Shown here in pieces: positions 22,889-32,280 of a stretch of DNA of 64,000 bases. The first letter of the stretch is position 1; every line of letters starts with the position of its first letter. The stretch is from positions 19,576,266 to 19,640,265 of the forward strand of contig OX387197.1 of NCBI GenBank assembly GCA_947561715.1. The letters run 5' to 3'. Position numbers and translations under genes: made by a program. Under the pieces are notes generated by a model. The model was given only the letters and a program-made list of their open reading frames with translations, made no database searches and was not told where the DNA came from. The DNA comes from Ascidia mentula (taxonomy: Eukaryota; Chordata; Ascidiacea; Phlebobranchia; Ascidiidae).

Positions 22889-25800
22889 TTAAACAGAATT
22901 ACCACCAGGTAAATTGTCAGTGTCTTTAAAGAACTCCTGCATTCGCTCCCAGTCACTCTTCCATATATTTTTTCTCACATCCTGGGGAATTCGCTCTGTG
23001 GTAGCCCTGGCAACCACCACATCCAGTAAGTTGGTTAATGTCATTCGCAGATATAATTCGATTGGCATTTCTCGCGACGTCCAAATATTGTCCAAGCATG
23101 TTTGTTCTGATTTATACCAGTTTATTTCAAAACTGTCACCAGTGCCTGACACTTTATTATCCTGTTTGACATCAAGAAGTTCCTTGTAAGAAGCTTGTAG
23201 CATCTCTCGTTCATCTTCTATGCTTTCATCAGTTAAACATAGAAGTCTTGAAGACACCCCAGTTTTTGTTCCTAACAGTGGTAAGATCACAAAAAAGTTA
23301 GTCAATCCGTCTGGATTAAGGAACATGATGTGGGAACCGGGTTTAATTTTGTTGATTCTCGGAGGAATAGCAAGACCATGCTTAATCTTTAGCATCTTTT
23401 CTTTGTTTGCTGGAGAATGAACAACTTGTCTTCCACTGAGCAAAGAGTATACTTGTAAATTTCCCACAGCATTGCAGACAATGTACTCAGTGCCCATTGT
23501 CTGATTCACTCTAGAAACGGAAAATTTCGTGGCAACACCAGCCCTACACTCATCAAACTGCTCAGCAGTCACATTGATGACTATTGGGCCAATGCTTCCC
23601 AGTTCAAACTCTTGGAAGTCAAAGTCAATTATGGTAATGTGCTTGCGAACTTTTGGGAGGTGCTCATCATACAGTAATTGGAAGTACATTCTGTCCCCCG
23701 CAGGTGCTATGAAAGTTTGCAAAAGTTGTACTGCTTGCATGGTTGAAGGCTCATAAACACGTTCAACAAACTTGACTAAAAGATCTGTTTCTCTTTTGTA
23801 GGTGAGAAGATAAAAAGTTGCTCCTCCAGCAGAAACATCTGTCTGGTCATACCCAGGTTGCGAATAGGTTCTTGTTATAAACTTTTGTATCTTCTTGGCC
23901 TTTTCGTCACTTTCCAACTCATCAGGAAATTCATCAGTGTGCCAAGGTCTTTGTTGCAACAACAAGCTATTTTGAATTTCACGAAGTATTGCTCGCCTTT
24001 CATTTTCAACCACCTGTTTGCTCTTTACCTTTCGACCCTTAATTTTCTTCTTCAAGGCAACCTCGTCCTCAAATCGCACAACATCTGATCCTTGTGGGAC
24101 CAAGATTTCCTCCACAAAAGATAGCTTTATTTTCTTGTATGGAGTAAACCATCCAAAATTGTTAAAGTTTTCTTCATCATCCCGCCATACGCAAATGTTA
24201 TATAATACATCAAGGGAAACTAACTCTTTTTGGTTTTTGACAAAACACATTTCCACCACCTGATTGCGGTGATAACGGAACAGTTCAACTTCTATATTCT
24301 GACCAATTTGATTGAGCTTTTTATTGGGAATGAAGTTGCTTCCATATACAAATGTTGGTTCCTCAGATGGTTGTAAGGTATCAGGCATGATCTGCTCAGT
24401 GCATCTCTTTTCTATGACATTTGAAAGATTACATTTTAGTATGTCACCACCTTTTAGAGCAACCACTATAAAATCCTGAGTGGCAGAAAACGAAAGTGTT
24501 GGAAAGAACAGCACATGAGTTGGCAATCTTATTTCACCTGAAGAAGTTGCTAGAGGCCCATCTTGAAATACAAAATCCCTTCTCAAAGCTTCCATGACAC
24601 ATATGGCTGTCAACTGTTGACAGTTAACATCTTCATCTTCTATTTCGAGTGAATTTAGGTCACTTATAGACACATAGGGTGCATAGGAAAGTGACCACAC
24701 AACAACACACCCAGTTTGAGAAAGTGTTACAAGTCTAGACATGTCCAGACTCCACTGGATTTTAATGATTGCATCATGTGTCTTGCCCTCAAAAGCAACA
24801 CTACGGATTGGTCTAGCTGGCGACCAGGTCATGTCATGAACCAAAATGTCTCCTCTTAGTGTTCCAAGAGCCAAAAGTGTATGATCAAATGATGGAGTAG
24901 CAATTGACACTCCAATTGTTTGTTTTGAATTAAATGAAAACTCGGGTAATTCTGGATGCATTTTCTCCCAAATTTCAAATTCGTTCAAAGCATATTTGGC
25001 CATAACTTTGGAATTACCAAAAGACGTATTTTTCTTTGTTACAGCCAATTCCGATGACACAACATCTGCATCTGCCCCACTTTCGATAATTACAGGAGGA
25101 GGCGTTGCCACCTGTTTGACAGCTGGTGATGGTCTTTCAATTTTTGCATCTTCCCGAATAGTTGGTTGACTGTGCGCCCATATTCCAAACCTGGTTCTTG
25201 TGCGAGTGACTTTAACACCAGACCATGTTTGTTCAACAATTTTATCCAATGGCTTTTTGTCCTTGGTAGCTACTGAGTGAGTAGTTTCAAGTATAACATC
25301 TTCTGCAAACACTTGTGACATTATCGCGAGATATACACACTCTTCACACAAGTCGATAATGAGGTCATTGCAGCTTTCATTGATAAGGTCATCCAGGACA
25401 TCTAGTATAACTTTTTGCTTCAGTGCTTCAACTTGGTAGTCATCCCACCGCTGGCAGTCTGATTTTAGCAGTTCTTCAATTAGTTTGGAATCACTGGCAC
25501 TATCTTTGCTAGTCTTTCTGTAAACCTCATCAAGGACATGCTCTATAATCATATCAGCAACACTAACTGAAACTCTATGAGCAGATTTAAACAACTCAAA
25601 TGAAGCAGATGCATATACCCTTCTTTGTCTAGGTGGTGGAGCATATCGGACTTTTAGCACCCTTACATTACGTTCCATGGATCGAATCTTCTTTTCAGTT
25701 TCTTTAACAAAGTATCCAAGGTCTTCTGATAATGTATCAGGAGGTGATTCCCGATCTCTCCAATGTAACCCATCCAAACCAGCTGCTGTTGCTTGGTTAT

Positions 25801-26353
25801 CCAAATCAGCTTGTTTTTCTGCAAGCACTTGTTGTTTTTCAACTCGCTTCTTTCGGCTTTCCTGCAAGTTCGCCCGGTCTTTTTTAGTCAGTGCATCCAA
25901 AAAACGCTTTCTCTGGATTTGTACTTTTTCACGGCTTTCAGGTCGCTGCTTTTCTGTAGTTAATGTAACAAAATGACTGGCTGCTTTGTTAATACCATCA
26001 TCCCCAAATGCTTGGGTTAACTCATTTTTGAGTTGGGTACCATGAAGTAATGGCTCTACAGCCTTTTTATCAACAGGTACAAAGTCCTGGGGAGCATCTA
26101 CCATTGGCAGGTCAAAACTTAATGAACTTGGAGAGCGCAGGCGGTTCTGCTGGATGTATTTCATTCTTCGAAGTGCCATTAAATCATTTACCACCTTCTT
26201 TTTCTTTTCAATGTGCTCTGAGTTAGCTCCGATTCTAGACGATGATTCAAAGAAACTTCCATAGCTTCGACGTGACACAGCCTGCTTTTTTTCTGGATCT
26301 AACCTCCAAAATGGCCTGTCCATTCTTGTGGTAGTTTTAGAAAGGTGTAGCAT
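22889..26353 (-). CDS. Large intronless WD-repeat-like protein, family not recognised
   Basis: One uninterrupted frame of 1154 residues from the ATG of MLHLSKTTTRMDRPFW. The N-terminal 250 residues are charged and helical (RKRFLDALTKKDRANL, ESRKKRVEKQQ). A region near 470-620 has beta-propeller-like blocks such as ILVHDMTWSP and GCVVVWSL. Another block near 720 reads VVEMCFVKNQKELVSLDVL then NICVWRDDEE, in WD-repeat style. The C-terminal 100 residues are again helical. I cannot name an orthologue. A ciliary or axonemal scaffold would suit a large WD/coiled protein, but this is only a guess. An acceptor-like TAGCAG sits just before the start, so a 5' leader exon or a trans-spliced leader is possible. 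Confidence 0.8.
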   Translation of the reverse strand: MLHLSKTTTRMDRPFWRLDPEKKQAVSRRSYGSFFESSSRIGANSEHIEKKKKVVNDLMALRRMKYIQQNRLRSPSSLSFDLPMVDAPQDFVPVDKKAVEPLLHGTQLKNELTQAFGDDGINKAASHFVTLTTEKQRPESREKVQIQRKRFLDALTKKDRANLQESRKKRVEKQQVLAEKQADLDNQATAAGLDGLHWRDRESPPDTLSEDLGYFVKETEKKIRSMERNVRVLKVRYAPPPRQRRVYASASFELFKSAHRVSVSVADMIIEHVLDEVYRKTSKDSASDSKLIEELLKSDCQRWDDYQVEALKQKVILDVLDDLINESCNDLIIDLCEECVYLAIMSQVFAEDVILETTHSVATKDKKPLDKIVEQTWSGVKVTRTRTRFGIWAHSQPTIREDAKIERPSPAVKQVATPPPVIIESGADADVVSSELAVTKKNTSFGNSKVMAKYALNEFEIWEKMHPELPEFSFNSKQTIGVSIATPSFDHTLLALGTLRGDILVHDMTWSPARPIRSVAFEGKTHDAIIKIQWSLDMSRLVTLSQTGCVVVWSLSYAPYVSISDLNSLEIEDEDVNCQQLTAICVMEALRRDFVFQDGPLATSSGEIRLPTHVLFFPTLSFSATQDFIVVALKGGDILKCNLSNVIEKRCTEQIMPDTLQPSEEPTFVYGSNFIPNKKLNQIGQNIEVELFRYHRNQVVEMCFVKNQKELVSLDVLYNICVWRDDEENFNNFGWFTPYKKIKLSFVEEILVPQGSDVVRFEDEVALKKKIKGRKVKSKQVVENERRAILREIQNSLLLQQRPWHTDEFPDELESDEKAKKIQKFITRTYSQPGYDQTDVSAGGATFYLLTYKRETDLLVKFVERVYEPSTMQAVQLLQTFIAPAGDRMYFQLLYDEHLPKVRKHITIIDFDFQEFELGSIGPIVINVTAEQFDECRAGVATKFSVSRVNQTMGTEYIVCNAVGNLQVYSLLSGRQVVHSPANKEKMLKIKHGLAIPPRINKIKPGSHIMFLNPDGLTNFFVILPLLGTKTGVSSRLLCLTDESIEDEREMLQASYKELLDVKQDNKVSGTGDSFEINWYKSEQTCLDNIWTSREMPIELYLRMTLTNLLDVVVARATTERIPQDVRKNIWKSDWERMQEFFKDTDNLPGGNSV

Positions 26354-26930
26354 AAAACAAACAGTCACCTGCTATGCCTTATTACCAGGTGCCTTATTGC
26401 ACCACACAAAACAAATTCTGTTTTGATTATCACCGTGAAAACCACGTCACATGCTAAATCCGGTGTTTCTAATCAGAAGATACAAGATAATTTCATTAAG
26501 GCACAGTAAAAAAAAGCTTAACCGAATCATGCTTCACCTAGTGCGAACTAACTTTTTGCAAGGTTGAATGAAAAATTCATTTGTAAACCTTTTTTTTGTA
26601 TCCAACTAACATTGCCCGTCAGTAGGTTAACAGTCATGCCGTCAGTGTTTTCAAGATTAGACCCCACTTTTAATTTAAAGCAACTGTTTTTTTTTTGCTA
26701 CGTTTGTTTGGTTGACATCACAGCAACCACCGTCATTTCGGCGAAATGGAATTTGGTTAAAACCGAAATTATTTCACGCATGAATGAACACAGCTTCAAA
26801 CAATTGTGTTCACACAAAATAAGCATTAACTCACGAAAAAAACAAAAATGAGTTGTAATAACAAACATTTCAAACAGCAAGGTGTCCAATATTTGCAAAA
26901 CAATATCTACACTTTATAATTGCAATTTTT

Positions 26931-27855
26931 GAACACCTATAAAGTATATAACAACGAAATGGGTTTGACTGCGGTGTCGCTGTGTGAATCCCAGCGATCG
27001 CGTATTTTCGGCGCTGTATACAAGTGCCAATTTAATGATGTTCCGGGCCATAGGATTTTTTAAAAATTGGTGTAGAATAGGCTCAGAACATGTAGATCAC
27101 ATTACAATAGCGTGTTTTGAACACCTATAAAGTATATCGCAACGAAATGGGTTTGACTGCGGTCACGCTGTGTGAATCCCAGCGATCGCGTATTTTCGGC
27201 GCTGCATACAAGTGCCAATTTAGTGATGTTCCGGGCCATAGGATTTTTTAAAAATTGGTGTAGAATAGGCTCCGAGCATGTAGATCACATTACAATAGCG
27301 TTTTTTGAACACCTATAAAGTATATCGCAACGAAATGGGTTTGACTGCGGTCACGCTGTGTGAATCCCAGCGATCGCGTATTTTCGGCGCTGCATACAAG
27401 TGCCAATTTAATGATGTTCCGGGCCATAGAATTTTTTAAAAATTGGTGTAGAATAGGCTCAGAACATGTAGATCACATTGCAATAGCGTTTTTTGAACAC
27501 CTATAAAGTATATCGCAACGAAATGGGTTTGACTGCGGTCACGCTGTGTGAATCCCAGCGATCGCGTATTTTCGGCGCTGCATACAAGTGCTAATTTAAT
27601 GATGTTCCGGGCCATAGGATTTTTTGAAAATTGGTGTAGAATAGGCTCCGAGCATGTAGATCACATTACAATAGCGTTTTTTGAAAACCTATAAAGTATA
27701 TCGCAACGAAATGGGTTTGACTGCGGTCACGCTGTGTGAATCCCAGTATTAGCGTATTTTCGGCGCTGCATACAAGTGCTAATTAAATAATGTTCCGGGC
27801 CATAGGATTTTTTGAAAATTGGTGTAGAATAGGCTCCGAGCATGTAGATCACATT
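26931..27855 (+). repeat. 188-bp tandem repeat array, left arm
   Basis: The marker GAACACCTAT (GAAAACCTAT in the fifth unit) recurs at 26931, 27119, 27307, 27495 and 27683, an exact spacing of 188 bases. Each unit carries GGGTTTGACTGCGGT, CCCAGCGATCGCGTATTTTC and GATGTTCCGGGCCATA. The first, outermost unit differs most (GCGGTGTCGC for GCGGTCACGC), while the inner ones are nearly identical. Confidence 0.9.
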
Positions 27856-28356
27856 ACCTATGGCCCGGAACATCATTAAATTAGCACTTGTATGCAGCGC
27901 CGAAAATACGCGATTGCTGGGATTCACACAGCGTGACCGCAGTCAAACCCATTTCGTTGCGATATACTTTATAGGTGTTCAAAAAACGCTATTGTAATGT
28001 GATCTACATGCTCGGAGCCTATTCTACACCAATTTTCAAAAAATCCTATGGCCCGGAACATCATTAAATTAGCACTTGTATGCAGCGCCGAAAATACGCG
28101 ATCGCTGGGATTCACACAGCGTGACCGCAGTCAAACCCATTTCGTTGCGATATACTTTATAGGTGTTCAAAAAACGCTATTGTAATGTGATCTACATGTT
28201 CTGAGCCTACTCTACACCAATTTTTAAAAAATCCTATGGGCCGGAACATCATTAAATTGGCACTTGTATGCAGCGCCAAATATACGCGAATGCTGGGACT
28301 CACACAGCGACACCGCAGTCAAACCCATTTCGTTGTTATATACTTTATAGGTGTTC
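27856..28356 (-). repeat. 188-bp tandem repeat array, right arm (inverted)
   Basis: The complement marker ATAGGTGTTC occurs at 27971, 28159 and 28347, again 188 bases apart. The last unit carries the same outer variant (GCGACACCGC) as the first left unit, so the arms pair outer with outer. Confidence 0.9.
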
Positions 28357-28569
28357 AAAAATTGCAATTTTAAAGTGTAGATATTGTTTTGCAAATATTG
28401 GACACCTTGCTGATTGAAATGTTTGTTATTACAACTCGTTTTTGTTTTTTTCGTGAGTTAATGCTTATTTTGTGTGAACACAATTGTTTGAAGCCGTGTT
28501 CATTCATGCGTGAAATAATTTTGGTTTTAACCAAATTCCATTTCGCCGAAATGACGGTGGTTCACAGCA

Positions 28570-29240
28570 GCCACTCAACAAAAACTTTAAACGCGGGTAA
28601 CTTGGCTTTGTTCAAAGGTAGTGGCGTGATGCGACCTCGCGTCAATTTCAGCATAAAAGTCTTCGCCAATTTCGGATAAAAGCAGGGAGCAGAAGTGTTT
28701 GTCATACTGATTCAGTTCCTTTCAAGAATAAAGGTCGTCTGAAATGTAACATTGTTTCTAAGGGTAAAAGAAAGAGAAAGTTTTTTAGGGAAAAAACATC
28801 AGACTATAGCAAAAGTCTCCTATGTGCCAACCAAACCGTTGGGAAAATACAACCCTAGAAAGAAAGAGATGTGCCGGTGCGGGACGTTTTTGTAGATCGC
28901 ATTGAATTGTCAGGACGCCAAGCCTTTTAGCATCATCCAAGTTTCAACGCAAACAATGATATTAAAGGGCCCCTTTTTGATAGTCATTGGACCTCTAGGG
29001 GTTGGTACAGAAGAGTCAGTCAAAAAAAAATTTTAAATACTGCAGTAAATTTATGTAATTTTATGATAATTTGTTGTTATACCGTCGTATGTGATTTTAT
29101 TGCATATTTTTTCGGTTACAGTATTTAAACGATAATGATTCTAAGTAGATCAGTTCATGAACTCAAGTAAGCACTATTTGTCCACTTTTACTCAATATTG
29201 CCCATTGACCCGGCTCATTTTTGATAATTTTTGCAAGTGA
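28570..29240. other. Right flank of the foldback element, no gene seen
   Basis: AT-rich sequence with poly-A and poly-T runs and no exon I can support. Confidence 0.45.
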
Positions 29241-29685
29241 ATTTTTTGTAAGTCAAAGAGTATGCCCGCTCAATTTGTATTGTTGCTTTGTCATGTTCTG
29301 CTATGGTGGTTGCTACTTATTTGCTCTTTTACAAGCGAGCAACCGCATGGAAGGGTCGAAATGCATTGATGTGAGGACCAAGATCCAAACGAGAATCGCC
29401 AAGTTGTTTTTGACCAACTTTTGCTGCTGGATTCCAATGTGTAACATGGGATTTTTAGGTGTGGCAAGAATAAAGATGCCAGGAGACACTTATATGTGTT
29501 CAGTGCCTGTTTGTTGCTTCCAATCAGCAGCACCCTTAACCCCATTCTATACTCTAAAGTCTAAACCACTGGAAGAGCAATTGTCAAAGATAAAAAAATC
29601 CCTAATTCCCAAATTATCATCATTATTACGCACACCAAGAAAACGTTTACCTCATTTAAGCGTTATATCCAGCACAGAGATTTGA
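29241..29685 (+). pseudogene. Rhodopsin-class GPCR fragment (LRR/relaxin-receptor type), frame-disrupted
   Basis: The frame gives a TM5-like piece (MFCYGGCYLFALLQASN), then KIQTRIAKLFLTNFCCWIP, which is the TM6 pattern with the CWxP motif of LGR/RXFP-type receptors. Helix 8-like TLKSKPLEEQLSKIKKSL and a basic tail ending in TGA follow. TM7 appears in the neighbouring frame: LLLPISSTLNPILYS contains the NPxxY-type motif NPILY. Two compensating frame changes would therefore be needed, which marks a pseudogene or an assembly error. TM1-TM4 and leucine-rich repeats were not found upstream, so at most one terminal exon is here. Confidence 0.6.
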
Positions 29686-32280
29686 CATTGTTGGATAATG
29701 TTTCATAAGTGGTGTTCTGATAAGGACTTGAACCTTTTGTACGTAACCGCGACGTAATATGATTGTTGCCGAGTATGAAACTTTTTACTATAAATAAGCA
29801 AGGGAGACAATAACATGAGTTTTGTGAGCTGCATATAGTATGGTGCTTAGCAACGGATGACGGCAATAGTCACCACAATGTGGAAGTATTTGCCTGGTAG
29901 TTTGGTCGGCATGATCGTCCGTAGTCATACCAAGCTGCACTGGAGACCTAATAGGTTGAAACAGTGGCCATCTGTACGCAGATCACAAAATTGGCATTTC
30001 TGTTAAAAACGTTCCATTTACTCGATTCGTGTCTTGACATTCAGCTTTATTATGGCCCACAAAGACTTGGTGACAGATTTTTAGCTGCTTTTGTATAAAA
30101 TCCTGGGTCGATGGTGGTCTTGCAAGATCTTCGTTTAATATACTATATATATAGGCCTACAGGGTTGTACAGTGTCTTAGAAAATATAAATGTGCTTAAT
30201 ATGTAAAAAATTAACTTTCGATTTGCATGCTTAGTTTTTTTCATCTAAAGGTGCTCATATTTTTATATGGCCTCTCGTGCGCGCGCGGCACTTACTTTGG
30301 TGAAACCTGCGAAACACGTCACATTTAGTGACTGATATCAGTTTATTGTGCATGTCTATGTGGAAACGTATTCGGCCTTTATTTGATGTTTTTGCAGATT
30401 TATTAGCATTAATTAATATTTAAATTTGTTTACATACATATGTGCCTCCATATATAGGCTTATGATTTTAACAAAAGTGACAAATAAGACGGCGTCATCA
30501 TTGCAAACCAACTTAAGAACAATGCAACACAGTGACGTAACAATCGCAAAAGTCTATATTTCCCTAAAAGAGTCACAATAATTTTCTATCTCAAAACTAA
30601 TAATTATTCAACTGAACATATTCAACAAACGAGTTATATTTTGGAGTTCAATGCAATTAAACAGCACAAAAAAAAAAACAGTTTCCATGCCTGAGGTTAA
30701 TATGTATTAAACCGTGTTACTTAATCTTTGTAAGTTATAGCACACAATAAACCTTGAAAACCACCCGGAAATAGTTGATGTTGAATAATCTGAAAAATGA
30801 GCAACTTTAAGCCACCAAGAAGTTTTTCTTGAGCCGTTTCAAGCCAACCTGCTTGTGCTTCGTACTCTGCTTCCACAAAAAATTACATTTGGGCATTCAT
30901 TATTCTCTGGATTACGTGATCGCATAGTATAAAAGTTAACATTTTCGTTTGCAACCTAATTACAATTGCGGGTTGTGTGACATAAAGGATTTTAGTTTGT
31001 GCCCACAGGTCTTATTGCAAAAAGCAACAAAAAAACACTACCTGAAAAATAAATGTGGCAAGGTTTACTACATGCTGTCTTGACAGCAATTACAAACTTT
31101 AACTTTGAACCAGACAATAGCAGAAAATGGTCCAAGAAGGCATATTGGGATTATTGGTGTCGTTATATTTTTGTAGAAAGACCAATTATCCAAAAAACAA
31201 AACTATTGGCAAATAAACGGCCCTGCTGGTTCAAACCGGTGTTCATACCTACGGAAGGCAGCGGACTACCAGGGCTCTTGAGGGAAAAGGAAGTACCAGT
31301 GTGAGGCCTTGTGGGGACACATATTGTGTCAGGTTCAAAGCAAAGAATGATATTCCTGACCAATCTAGACTGGTATTGGTCCTGGTTTAAAAAATATGCA
31401 TGCAAGGAATGATGAACTCATAAATTGCATTGTACCCCACTTAATGGTACTGAGAAGCAGGTCATGCTGTTAAATTGTGATGAGGGTGATATTTTCGTAG
31501 GGATAAACTTTTACAACCCTTGGAGATTTGGGCATATCTCTTATTGTCTCACGTCGCATGTGTGTTGCAAAGATGCAAATTGCGATCCTTTTTTTAATAA
31601 AGGGGGAAAAGTTCCATCATCCCCGCAAGGTTAAAGCCTTTTTCGATACTCACAACGTATACCGCCCACTTGGTGCGAACCGGCATCGTTCACGCGACCA
31701 CGAATGCTATGAGCAGAATGACGCCTGGCGTGGTAACACAATCCCCACGCGACGAACGTAAGCCAGTACAGGTGGAGGAGAATGTTTGGAAAACAAAACT
31801 CGAGAAGACCATCACAGCAAACACTGACGCGACCCGATATGTTTGTGTGGGTTGAGATTAAAGCGTGGCCGTAAGTCTTTTTTGGTAGGAGTTTGATAAA
31901 ACAGTCTCAACAGGGAATAAATAAATATTGCTATGTAGACTGTGTATATATAGGCATCGAGTTACGAGATTAGAAACAAGACAGAACAGAGCTAAGCATT
32001 TTACAGATTTAGCAAGATATTCTGAAAGGTAAATTCTGTTGTGTTGTGTGGGTCCCAACTCAAAATTATGTATACAAAAAACGACATTCACATAAATTTG
32101 TCGCCTCAGTCAATTTAAGAATGAGTTTAAATTAAATTACAAAATATATTGTTTTTTATCACATCATATTTCTTGTTGCAGGAAAATTGAAACTGGTTTT
32201 ACGAGTGAAACGTTTGTATGTGACTGACAGGTTGTTCATAAATTCTCTAAAACCGTTTGGTGGAAGTAGTTGACAGGGAA
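29686..32280. other. Long gene-poor stretch before the TTC9-like gene
   Basis: AT-rich, with short unsupported frames at about 31053-31304 and 31670-31855. An acceptor-like TTGTTGCAG at about 32175 precedes the TTC9-like start, so a 5' untranslated exon may lie here. Confidence 0.4.

Larger units (their letters stand above)
26726..28561. mobile_element. Foldback DNA transposon with tandem-repeat arms
   Basis: The element begins ACCACCGTCATTTCGGCGAA and ends with the reverse complement of the same sequence. A perfect 8-bp target duplication TCACAGCA flanks it at 26718-26725 and 28562-28569. The outer 200 bases of each arm are unique, near-identical inverted sequence (for example AGTTGTAATAACAAACATTT and its complement). 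Inside lie head-to-tail 188-bp repeats, five units in the left arm and three inverted units in the right arm, meeting at about 27856. No transposase frame is present, so it is non-autonomous. An 8-bp duplication suits hAT-, P- or Merlin-like machinery; the ends do not match the common hAT start, so the superfamily is open. Confidence 0.8.

Noticed and set aside
26931-28356. Ordinary satellite DNA
   Set aside because: The array switches strand in the middle and is bounded by unique inverted ends and an 8-bp target duplication, so it belongs to one transposable element.
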